NCBI GenBank assembly: GCA_903838705.1
Contig: CAILZL010000040.1
Location: 62,001 to 126,000 of the forward strand
From: an uncultured Pseudomonadota bacterium
GTDB lineage: Bacteria; Pseudomonadota; Gammaproteobacteria; Steroidobacterales; Steroidobacteraceae
Length of the DNA stretch: 64,000 nucleotides
Direction: 5' to 3'
Shown in pieces: positions 28,247-36,512 of this stretch (position 1 is its first letter; every line of letters starts with the position of its first letter). A program made the position numbers and the translations under genes. The notes under the pieces are model-generated. The model was not told where the DNA came from, did not search any database, and was given only the letters and a program-made list of their open reading frames with translations.

Positions 28247-28379
28247 TCAACGGAAGAAAAAGCTGTGCAGATAAATCCGGCGAATCAAAACGGTGCAGGT
28301 CGTTCACAGAAGAAGTCATAACACAACCGCACAACTGAAACGTGATAGAAAAAATTAAAACTGATGCTATAAACTTCAT
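28227..28379 (-). CDS. Putative small lipoprotein, 50 aa (not in ORF track)
   Basis: Translated by hand: MKFIASVLIFSITFQLCGCVMTSSVNDLHRFDSPDLSAQLFLPLNESADE*; charged-hydrophobic N-terminus with lipobox-like LCGC; overlaps the start of 28016-28246. Confidence 0.5.
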   Translation of the reverse strand: MKFIASVLIFSITFQLCGCVMTSSVNDLHRFDSPDLSAQLFLPLNESADE

Positions 28380-28435
28380 ATCAAATCCATTAATTCTGAA
28401 AGATCAGCCGAGAATTTTTACCCACGCTTGCCACC

Positions 28436-28467
28436 AAAAAAGGCGCAATCTTTCGATTGCGCCTTTT
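28436..28467. terminator. Bidirectional-looking Rho-independent terminator downstream of parA-like gene
   Basis: AAAAGGCGCAATC-TTTC-GATTGCGCCTTTTC. Confidence 0.9.
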
Positions 28468-28475
28468 CTTTGAAC

Positions 28476-29117
28476 TCAGGCTGGCTGGCTTTTTTTGCTA
28501 TCCAGCCACTTCGTAATCGGCTCCCACTGCTGCCAGTCCGGCCAGGCAAGATATTCAGGCAGCTCCAGCACGCCCATGCCGCGCTGATAGGCACGCAGGT
28601 AATTGGTGGACTGGCGCAGGGCACTGAGGTAAGGCACCTTCAGTTTGCCCAGATATTTATCCAGTGATTCGAATGCCAGTGTGTTTTCACGCACGCGGTT
28701 GGCCACCACGGCCAGACGTGCCTGATCGCGCTGCACTCTGCCTAATTCCTGAATCTCAGCCATGAAGTGAGCAGCGGCTTTCATGTCGATGGGAGATGGC
28801 ACAACCGGCACGAGAATGGTTTCGGCACGGCGCACGAGTTCGTTCATTTCCGAACCATGCGTGCGGGCCGGGGCGTCGATCACAACCACTTCGGTGTCGC
28901 GGGGTACATTGCGCAGGCCATCGTCATACGCGGCCACGCCGGTGATTTTGGGCAAATCTTCGGGACGCATTTCCAGCCAGTCCAGACTGCTGCGCTGTGG
29001 ATCGTAGTCCGCCAGCACCACCTTGTACCCCTGCTGTGCAAAATGCGCAGCCACATTGGTCGCCAGTGTGGTTTTGCCACAACCGCCCTTGGCATTCATC
29101 ACCATGACGTGACGCAT
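28476..29117 (-). CDS. ParA/MinD-family ATPase (orphan)
   Basis: MRHVMVMNAKGGCGKTTLATNVAAHFAQQGYKVVLADYDPQRSSLDWL (deviant Walker A); VVVIDAPARTHGSEM. Confidence 0.9.
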   Translation of the reverse strand: MRHVMVMNAKGGCGKTTLATNVAAHFAQQGYKVVLADYDPQRSSLDWLEMRPEDLPKITGVAAYDDGLRNVPRDTEVVVIDAPARTHGSEMNELVRRAETILVPVVPSPIDMKAAAHFMAEIQELGRVQRDQARLAVVANRVRENTLAFESLDKYLGKLKVPYLSALRQSTNYLRAYQRGMGVLELPEYLAWPDWQQWEPITKWLDSKKSQPA

Positions 29118-29262
29118 CGCTATCCACCTCTTTATCAATTGTCTGTGCCGTACCGCTGCTCAACGCCAGCGGCAAAACGGGTAAGTTAAATGGCCTTGCG
29201 GCAATTGTCCATGTATTGCGAGAGGTCGCCAGATCAGTGACGCAAGCTGGTATCCTTTAACC

Positions 29263-30084
29263 ATGCAACTCAGCTTTACCAAGATGCATGGCCTCGGCAA
29301 TGACTTTATCGTGTTTGAAGCCAGTGAAACCAGCTTGCCCAGTTCTGCCCAGCTGCGCGCGCTGGCTGACCGGCGTACCGGCATCGGCTTCGATCAGGCG
29401 CTGGTGATCCAGCCGCCGCAGCAGGCCAATACCGATCTGTTCTACCGGATTTTCAACGCAGATGGATCGGAAGTCGAACAGTGCGGGAACGGCGCACGCT
29501 GCGTCGCCAGTCTGGTCGCACAGCAACGCGGTCGTCATACATTGCATATGGATTGTCCCGGTGGAATGGTCAATGCCGAACTCCTCCCGGATGGTCAGGT
29601 GGCCATCGACATGGGCATACCGGATTTTGCTCCCGCTGCCCTGCCGTTTACGGCGGATGAGCAGGCTGACTATTACCCGATTGAAGCAGCGGGCGAAACA
29701 TTGCAAATCAGCGCAGTTTCCATGGGCAATCCGCACGCCGTATTACAGGTAACGGATGTCGCCACGGCTGATGTGGCCCGTCTGGGCCCCGCTCTGGAAG
29801 CACATCCGCGTTTTCCGCAGCATGTAAATGTCGGCTTCATGCAGGTCGTAAGTCGTGAGCAGATCAACCTGCGTGTATTTGAGCGCGGTGCGGGCGAAAC
29901 GCAGGCCTGCGGCACCGGCGCCTGCGCAGCGATGGCCGTGGGACGCAAACTCGGTCTGCTGGAAGAAAGCGTGCGAGTTCAACTGCCCGGCGGTACTCTG
30001 CTGATCCGCTGGGCCGGCCCCGGCGCTCATCTGTGGATGACCGGACCGGCTGTTACTGTTTATACCGGTCAGGTTTCGATCTGA
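29263..30084 (+). CDS. dapF: Diaminopimelate epimerase
   Basis: FTKMHGLGNDFIVFEA; NADGSEVEQCGNGARCVA; VFERGAGETQACGTGACAAMAVG. Confidence 0.98.
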   Translation: MQLSFTKMHGLGNDFIVFEASETSLPSSAQLRALADRRTGIGFDQALVIQPPQQANTDLFYRIFNADGSEVEQCGNGARCVASLVAQQRGRHTLHMDCPGGMVNAELLPDGQVAIDMGIPDFAPAALPFTADEQADYYPIEAAGETLQISAVSMGNPHAVLQVTDVATADVARLGPALEAHPRFPQHVNVGFMQVVSREQINLRVFERGAGETQACGTGACAAMAVGRKLGLLEESVRVQLPGGTLLIRWAGPGAHLWMTGPAVTVYTGQVSI

Positions 30085-30124
30085 TCCCTTATCATCACGT
30101 GAATTTTAAGCAGCGCTCGTCACC

Positions 30125-30832
30125 ATGACACAACCCAACACCAGCGATCTGGAACAAACCACCCTCTCTGAACAGGCGCTGGTGGATTTTCTGACCCGCC
30201 ATCCGGACTTCTTTGAACGCAATCCCGGGCTGCTGATCCGTCTGCGTATTCCACACGAGCGCGGCGCGCAGACCGTGTCGCTGGTGGAACGTCAGGTACA
30301 GGCGTTACGTGACAAGAACCAGCAGCTGGAAGCCAAGATCCGCGAGTTTGTCAGCATCGCTCAATCCAATGACGCGCTGTCAGACAAGATTCACAAGCTG
30401 GCATGTCGTCTGGTGGGTGCGCATGGCGCAGCACAGGTGCTCGAAGCACTGGAAGCCTCCCTGCGCGAAGACTTTGGTGCCAGTCACTGGATCATGATCT
30501 GCCTGCGCAGCGATGTACCGGAACTGTCGCGCCTGATGTCACGTCATCTGCGACTGATTGATCGCAGTGCAGGTGAACTGAAACCCTTCGAAACCTTCTT
30601 TGAATCCAACAAGCCGCGCTGCGGTCAGATTCGTGATTCACAGCGCGAATACCTCTTTGGCAATGATGCTTCGGAAATTGGTTCCGCCGCGCTGGTGCCA
30701 CTGGGTAACGGTGCAGAGTATGGCCTGCTTGCGATCGGCAGCAATGAAACCGGACGGTTTCAGTCGAGCATGAGCACAGACTTCCTGAGCCGCATCGGTG
30801 AACTGGTCAGTGCGGCAGTGGGCGCGTTGTAA
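30125..30832 (+). CDS. DUF484 family protein
   Basis: VVDFLTRHPDFFERNPGLLIRLRIPHERG-type N-terminus; between dapF and xerC. Confidence 0.93.
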   Translation: MTQPNTSDLEQTTLSEQALVDFLTRHPDFFERNPGLLIRLRIPHERGAQTVSLVERQVQALRDKNQQLEAKIREFVSIAQSNDALSDKIHKLACRLVGAHGAAQVLEALEASLREDFGASHWIMICLRSDVPELSRLMSRHLRLIDRSAGELKPFETFFESNKPRCGQIRDSQREYLFGNDASEIGSAALVPLGNGAEYGLLAIGSNETGRFQSSMSTDFLSRIGELVSAAVGAL

Positions 30833-30924
30833 GTCGCGCCTGCTCAATTAAATCCGGTTGCGCGCTGAACTGACGATATGTTTCTGGAACCTGGACGCTG
30901 GCTGCAAACACTTTGCCCGATCAG

Positions 30925-31827
30925 ATGACCGATTCCACCGAACTCTGGATCAAACGGTTTCTCACACATCTGCACAGTGAGCGACGTTTGTCTGTACACA
31001 CAGGTAGTGCGTATGCGCATGACCTGGCCGAGTTCAATACATGGCGCAGTCAGCACGCACTTGAACACTGGCATCACATTGATAATCAGCATATCCGTCA
31101 GTTTGCCGCTGCCGAACATCGACGCGGTATTGCGCCGCGCAGCATCCAGCGGCGCCTGTCGACCTTGCGCAGTTTCTTCAACTATCTGATGCGTGAATCC
31201 CAGTTGAAATCCAATCCGGCACTGGCGGTGCGCGCGCCGAAAGCAGCCAGGCGATTGCCGACCACACTGGATGCCGATCAGATGACGCAACTGCTCACGT
31301 TTCGTGCTGATGCCGAACTGGACAAGCGGGACAAGGCCATCATGGAACTGTTCTATTCCAGCGGCCTGCGTCTGTCGGAACTGGCAGGGCTGAACCTCAG
31401 CGATGTTGATCTGGCCGACCGCACCGTGCGCGTGCTGGGCAAAGGCAGCAAGACGCGCCTGCTGCCAATCGGCCGGTATGCGCTCACGGCTCTGCAGGAG
31501 TGGTTACAGGAACGCAGCCTGCTGGTGAAAGGCGAGCAAGATGCCGTATTCATCAGCCAGCAGGGCAAGCGCCTGACACCACGCGCCATTCAACTGCGTG
31601 TAGCAGCCCGGGCAAAACAGCAGGGTCTGGGCCAGCATGTGCATCCACACATGTTCCGTCATTCGTTCGCTTCACACCTGCTGGAGTCGAGTCAGGATCT
31701 GCGCGGCGTGCAGGAACTGCTGGGTCACGCCAACATTTCCACTACGCAGGTTTACACACATCTCGATTTCCAGCATCTCGCCAAAGTTTATGATGCCACG
31801 CATCCACGCTCGCGCAGAAAAGCATAG
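30925..31827 (+). CDS. xerC: Tyrosine recombinase XerC
   Basis: LFYSSGLRLSELAGLNLSDVDL; VHPHMFRHSFASHLLESSQDLRGVQELLGHANISTTQVYTHLDFQHLAKVYD. Confidence 0.96.
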   Translation: MTDSTELWIKRFLTHLHSERRLSVHTGSAYAHDLAEFNTWRSQHALEHWHHIDNQHIRQFAAAEHRRGIAPRSIQRRLSTLRSFFNYLMRESQLKSNPALAVRAPKAARRLPTTLDADQMTQLLTFRADAELDKRDKAIMELFYSSGLRLSELAGLNLSDVDLADRTVRVLGKGSKTRLLPIGRYALTALQEWLQERSLLVKGEQDAVFISQQGKRLTPRAIQLRVAARAKQQGLGQHVHPHMFRHSFASHLLESSQDLRGVQELLGHANISTTQVYTHLDFQHLAKVYDATHPRSRRKA

Positions 31828-31882
31828 CGACGTGATTGCTCTATTATTTTCCACCCACACTCACATTGCCTGTTGATCGTCC

Positions 31883-32242
31883 ATGCCCCATCCCACTGCC
31901 ATCAAGCTCCGCACCCAATCAAGATTGCTCGCCATCACCTTTGATGATGGCAGCAGTTTTGAACTGCCCTTTGAATACCTGCGCGTGTACTCACCTTCAG
32001 CTGAAGTGCGGGGTCACGGCCCCGGACAGGAAACCCTGCAACTGGGCAAGCACACGGTGGGCATCAAGTCACTGGAACCCACCGGACACTATGCCCTGCG
32101 CATCGTGTTCGATGATGGCCATGATTCCGGCCTGTACACCTGGAGTTATCTGCACGAACTGGGTAGTACACATGCGCAGAAATGGCAGCAGTATCTGGAT
32201 CGCCTGAACGATCTGGGGATTACTTATCCCACTAAGGTTTGA
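31883..32242 (+). CDS. DUF971 (gamma-butyrobetaine hydroxylase-like N-terminal) protein
   Basis: LLAITFDDGSSFELPFEYLRVYSPSAEVRGHG...IKSLEPTGHYALRIVFDDGHDSGLYTWSYLHELG. Confidence 0.93.
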   Translation: MPHPTAIKLRTQSRLLAITFDDGSSFELPFEYLRVYSPSAEVRGHGPGQETLQLGKHTVGIKSLEPTGHYALRIVFDDGHDSGLYTWSYLHELGSTHAQKWQQYLDRLNDLGITYPTKV

Positions 32243-32345
32243 TGATTAGCAGAGTAAGACGTATCTGCACGATCTTGGAGCCAAGAATAAGATGCTCCAA
32301 AGTGAAACGTCTTTGCGTTATGAACTAGGAGCTTAATGAATAAAT

Positions 32346-32876
32346 TCAACGCGAAAGAAATTTAGTAATAGCACCCACAAGAGATGCCTCGTTTGGAGAG
32401 TTAATGATGGCTAGTGGGACATGAAGCTGTTGACACACAATCTCTGCATGTAACAACTCCTCCGCAGCGAGATCTTCAATTTCATTTACATCAGCCACAG
32501 CACCATCCCTTGCCGCAAGTCTCCTTGAAATAATATTTGCATCTTCCTTTAGAACCACAGCACCGACCAGCCTTAGCTGAGCAAAAACATTACTTGGCAC
32601 CCTTGTTCGTCCGCCATTGATTGCGCGCAAGACAAAGTGGCCATCAAGCAATATATCCTTACCGGACTCACGCTTCTGATTGACAGCTCGGATTAACGCC
32701 AGTTGATTGATTTCAACTTCCGCAGTTCGCTTATCTTCGTCCCATGAAATTTGACCCCGCTCCTCTCGAATAAGTTGGCTTGCAGTGAAGTGATCAATAC
32801 CAAGCCGTCTAGCCACTGGAATACCTAGAAACCCCTTACCAACGCCATGCACGCCGGCAAGAAAAATCACGCTCAT
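32346..32876 (-). CDS. P-loop NTPase, adenylate/nucleotide-kinase-like
   Basis: MSVIFLAGVHGVGKGFLGIPVARRLGIDHFTASQLIREE (Walker A GVHGVGKG), ILLDGHFVLR (Walker B-like); ATGA overlap with upstream gene. Confidence 0.75.
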   Translation of the reverse strand: MSVIFLAGVHGVGKGFLGIPVARRLGIDHFTASQLIREERGQISWDEDKRTAEVEINQLALIRAVNQKRESGKDILLDGHFVLRAINGGRTRVPSNVFAQLRLVGAVVLKEDANIISRRLAARDGAVADVNEIEDLAAEELLHAEIVCQQLHVPLAIINSPNEASLVGAITKFLSR

Positions 32877-33337
32877 TTACGAGCACCCACCTTGAGCAGC
32901 TTTTCCAGTTTTTTCAACTCCTTTGCGGCTAAGTACCTAAAGGATTGCGGTGATGTAAATCCATTTATTAGGCGGCGTGGATTAACAGGTTTTTCAAAAA
33001 TTCGTACATTCTCCAGAAGCATAGCGTAGCCGGTTGTCTTTCCTCGGAAGTAGTCTTGCAGCTCTGTCTTAGTTAATCCGCCACCATTATTCTTAGCGAG
33101 CATCCATAGATCCGACAGATCCGCTTCAATTGTATCTTTCACATCAACCATCGCAACAATTTCCTGTACGGGTGACGATGAGTAGATAACTATAGCTCCA
33201 ACAGAGTTCGCTGGAATTGCACGGCGCAGCTCAACGCGCTTGCTTCCCGCAATGATGAGATCAGCGTACTTTGGCTTGACGGAAAGCAATATCGTGCTAC
33301 CGACCGGAGAGTGTAAGTAATTTGAAATATGAGTCAT
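32873..33337 (-). CDS. ASCH-domain protein
   Basis: TILLSVKPKYADLIIAGSKRVELRRAIPANSVGAIVIYSSSPVQEIVAMVDV (ASCH/PUA-like signature). Confidence 0.78.
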   Translation of the reverse strand: MTHISNYLHSPVGSTILLSVKPKYADLIIAGSKRVELRRAIPANSVGAIVIYSSSPVQEIVAMVDVKDTIEADLSDLWMLAKNNGGGLTKTELQDYFRGKTTGYAMLLENVRIFEKPVNPRRLINGFTSPQSFRYLAAKELKKLEKLLKVGARK

Positions 33338-34784
33338 CTGAAATCTTTGTTATGGATTGGATAGGGCCTGACACGATACCTTCGTTTTTCAGGTTTAAAT
33401 ACTTAACGGGGGTAACAAGGTGTATTGCAAGTCGGAACAGCATCACCTTAGTAGGCGTGTCGGCCATAGCCTCAATTTCTCGATAACTATAAACAGTTCT
33501 TCGACTCACTAGCTGCATTATATTTGCTGCACCTTGATGCAGCTCATATCGCTCTACAATACCCACAGAAGTCACAGCCTTATCGTCACCTGTTCTGTAA
33601 AACAGCACGACGTCGCCAGATTTTACTTGGCTTGTTTGTGCCTTACATAAATATGCTTGCTTTATTGCATTTCCAGCCGTCGAGCCACCTCCGAATAATT
33701 GCACTTGTTGCAACAGGTCAGGAAATAGGATTTCATGGTACTTTGGTTTTATTGGCACCAGAAATTTCTGGACACTGTCATCGCTTCGATAATGAGGAAA
33801 ATATAATTTTGCATAGTCAAGGGCTGAAAGGTCGCTTTCAGGCGGTGATATGGGATGTGCCTTTACCAACATGATGTCTTGTTTATATTTCCCGCGTTGC
33901 TTAAAACCGAAGTCTTCGAGCAAACTTAACAAGTAAACCTGATCCTGATTTGTATGAACGAAAATATTCTCACATCTGTTTTCTGTTGCGAACCGGAATG
34001 CAGCCTTTAGGAAGAGTTCGCCAATCTTTTTGCCACGAATTTGCTCACCCACTTTGAACGTACATAGCTTAAGCGCAAGCCCTGTAAGAAGTTCATTATC
34101 GTTATTTATTACTTCGTTCTTCTGTATTGCGTAAATACAGATTGCCTCAACCGTGCCTCTGTTTGATCGTGCGATCCACGCCTTACGTCCCGTCTGCGCT
34201 TTTTCACGGAACCAATCATCAAAACAATGATCTGGAGCGTTATAGCTGCTACGCAAGCTATCGAAAAACGGAGAATTCAATTGCGTGGTAAGGCTGTACA
34301 TGGGCACATCCTCAATATTCGGAAGACAGACTGCTGCCGGCTCATCTAAACGCCGAAGCCAGTCCTCCGCCGTTTGGATGTTATAAACCTTATGACCAAG
34401 CCCGGCTTGCCTCGCTTTGGTATGGATGCCTTTGTCTTCGGTGACTAAAGCATGTACGGCTGAGCATTCCAATGCATAGAGAATATCGTTATCACATGCG
34501 TCGTTTTCTGATGTTTCAGCAGAATTTCTAGGGCTTGATTTCACGCCTTCTAGTTTGGTGTACTGCTGTAATCTTCTTAGTGTTCGCGCACGTCGCTGGC
34601 TGTCTTTATCCCGCTCAATATCAAGCATGGTGGCCGGGTGATAAAGCAACTGGTGACCTCCACTATTCGCCAACCGAACAAAGCTGGCAAGATTTTCTTC
34701 AAGCACAAGCAAAGAGTCCTGCAGGGGAAGCAGGACGTTAGTATCGAGCAAGAAGCGAAGACGATCACTCAAAACTAGGCCCAA
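33297..34784 (-). CDS. PIN - GNAT - PUA/ASCH-like triple-domain fusion protein
   Basis: N-term PIN: LRFLLDTNVLLPLQDS, MLDIERDK, ACDNDILYALECSAVHALVTEDKGIHTKA; middle GNAT: CTFKVGEQIRGKKIGELFLKAAFRFA...LLSLLEDFGFKQRGKY; C-term PUA/ASCH-like: FLVPIKPKYHEILFPD...GDVVLFYRTGDDKAVTSVGIVERYE. Confidence 0.75.
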   Translation of the reverse strand: MGLVLSDRLRFLLDTNVLLPLQDSLLVLEENLASFVRLANSGGHQLLYHPATMLDIERDKDSQRRARTLRRLQQYTKLEGVKSSPRNSAETSENDACDNDILYALECSAVHALVTEDKGIHTKARQAGLGHKVYNIQTAEDWLRRLDEPAAVCLPNIEDVPMYSLTTQLNSPFFDSLRSSYNAPDHCFDDWFREKAQTGRKAWIARSNRGTVEAICIYAIQKNEVINNDNELLTGLALKLCTFKVGEQIRGKKIGELFLKAAFRFATENRCENIFVHTNQDQVYLLSLLEDFGFKQRGKYKQDIMLVKAHPISPPESDLSALDYAKLYFPHYRSDDSVQKFLVPIKPKYHEILFPDLLQQVQLFGGGSTAGNAIKQAYLCKAQTSQVKSGDVVLFYRTGDDKAVTSVGIVERYELHQGAANIMQLVSRRTVYSYREIEAMADTPTKVMLFRLAIHLVTPVKYLNLKNEGIVSGPIQSITKISDDSYFKLLTLSGR

Positions 34785-35105
34785 TCGCCAGCAGACAAGG
34801 TCCTGATTCTTGGTACTTCATTTCCAAATATTCCCTCATCATTAAATGACAGTCGCGAATTAAAATTTTGGCCAAATGATTTTAGCTGCTAGGTAACTGA
34901 TTTGTCGAAGGTTAGAGGTTATGTGAGGTTTATGGGCTAATGACGGTTTCAACGGAAACTCTCATTCCAAAGAGCGTCCATTAGCACAGGTAATAGCTCC
35001 GGCAGGCCACCTGCTCGCTGCTGGACTGATTTGAGGTATGAGTTCATAGCCCGAAACCTGCCGCGACCCGCTAGAATGCACGGGCTTACCCGCACGAGCC
35101 AGATC

Positions 35106-35876
35106 ATGGAACCGCAGCAGTCCGACTCTAACCCGCAGCAGAAAACCGATTTCGGTTTCACCGAAGTGCCCCTGGCTGAAAAAGCCAGAAAGGTACGTCA
35201 GGTATTCGACTCGGTTGCAGGCAAGTACGACATCATGAATGACCTGATGTCGGCCGGCACACACCGGCTGTGGAAACGCTTCACGCTGTCACAGACTGGC
35301 TTGCGTCCGGGGCAGCGTGCGCTGGATGTGGCCGGCGGTACAGGCGACCTGAGCATCGGCATGGCTGAACAGGTCGGGGCATCGGGACTGGTGATTCATA
35401 CCGACATCAATGAAGCCATGCTGTCCAACGGGCGCGACCGGCTGCTCGACAAGGGACTGGCCACCAATGTGCGCTGGTCACTGGCCAATGCGGAATGCCT
35501 GCCGTTTGCTGATAACAGTTTTGATTGCGTCACCATCGCGTTCGGATTGCGCAATGTCACTGACAAGGCACGCGCCCTGCGTTCCATGTATCGCGTGCTG
35601 AAGCCGGGCGGCCAATTGCTGATTCTGGAGTTTTCACATCCTACCGCTCCCGGCTTGAAGCCTGTTTATGATTGGTACTCATTCAACGTGCTACCCAAGC
35701 TCGGCAAGATGGTGGCCAATGACGAAGCCAGCTATCGCTATCTGGCTGAATCCATCCGGAAGTTTCCCGATCAGGAAACTCTGCTGAACATGCTGCGCGA
35801 AGCGGGTTTTGAACAATGCTCTTACCACAACCTCAGTGGCGGCATTGTCGCGCTGCATCGTGGTTACAAGTTTTAG
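35106..35876 (+). CDS. ubiE: Ubiquinone/menaquinone biosynthesis methyltransferase
   Basis: [76 protein letters not shown]. Confidence 0.98.
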   Translation: MEPQQSDSNPQQKTDFGFTEVPLAEKARKVRQVFDSVAGKYDIMNDLMSAGTHRLWKRFTLSQTGLRPGQRALDVAGGTGDLSIGMAEQVGASGLVIHTDINEAMLSNGRDRLLDKGLATNVRWSLANAECLPFADNSFDCVTIAFGLRNVTDKARALRSMYRVLKPGGQLLILEFSHPTAPGLKPVYDWYSFNVLPKLGKMVANDEASYRYLAESIRKFPDQETLLNMLREAGFEQCSYHNLSGGIVALHRGYKF

Positions 35877-35904
35877 TGGCAGTTCATTGAAGTAGACTCA
35901 TCTC

Positions 35905-36504
35905 ATGCTGCTCACTGCGCTCGAATCAACACTGAATCGCAACATTGCGGCTTCCTCCGCAGCCCGTACGCTGTGCGCGCGGCTTGCCGGAAAATCACTG
36001 CGCCTGCAACTGACGGGGCTGCCATTTGAACTGCTGCTGCGTGCCGAAGCAGATCGCATTCACTTGAGCAGTGATGCCAGTACCACGGCGGATGCAAAGT
36101 TATCAGGTACGCCGATCGGTCTGCTCAATCTAGCCGTAAAGGAATCAGCATCTTCTCTGAGCGGCAGTTCGGTACGCATGGAAGGAGATGCAGAAGTTGC
36201 GCAGGGCTTCAGCCAGCTGCTGAAGCAAGCCAGACCGGATATTGAAGAAGAACTGTCGCGTGTAGTGGGCGACGTTGCCGCACATCAGGTCGGCACCACC
36301 GTACGCAGCCTGCTGGGCTTTGGCCGCCGCGTGGGTAATACTTTCCTGCAGAATGCAGGCGAATATCTGAGTGAAGAAGGCCGCGATGTTCCCAGCAAGA
36401 CTGAAGCCGAAGAATTCATTCGCGATGTGGATACCCTGCGTGATGATGTCGAGCGATTTGCAGCGCGGCTGAACACTCTGGAACTCAAATCAAAGAACAA
36501 GTAG
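35905..36504 (+). CDS. ubiJ: Ubiquinone biosynthesis accessory factor UbiJ (SCP2 domain)
   Basis: Between ubiE and ubiB; RVVGDVAAHQVGTTVRSLLGFGRRVGNTFLQNAGEYLSEEGRDVPSKTEAEEFIRDVD. Confidence 0.92.
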   Translation: MLLTALESTLNRNIAASSAARTLCARLAGKSLRLQLTGLPFELLLRAEADRIHLSSDASTTADAKLSGTPIGLLNLAVKESASSLSGSSVRMEGDAEVAQGFSQLLKQARPDIEEELSRVVGDVAAHQVGTTVRSLLGFGRRVGNTFLQNAGEYLSEEGRDVPSKTEAEEFIRDVDTLRDDVERFAARLNTLELKSKNK

Positions 36505-36512
36505 CACCCATA

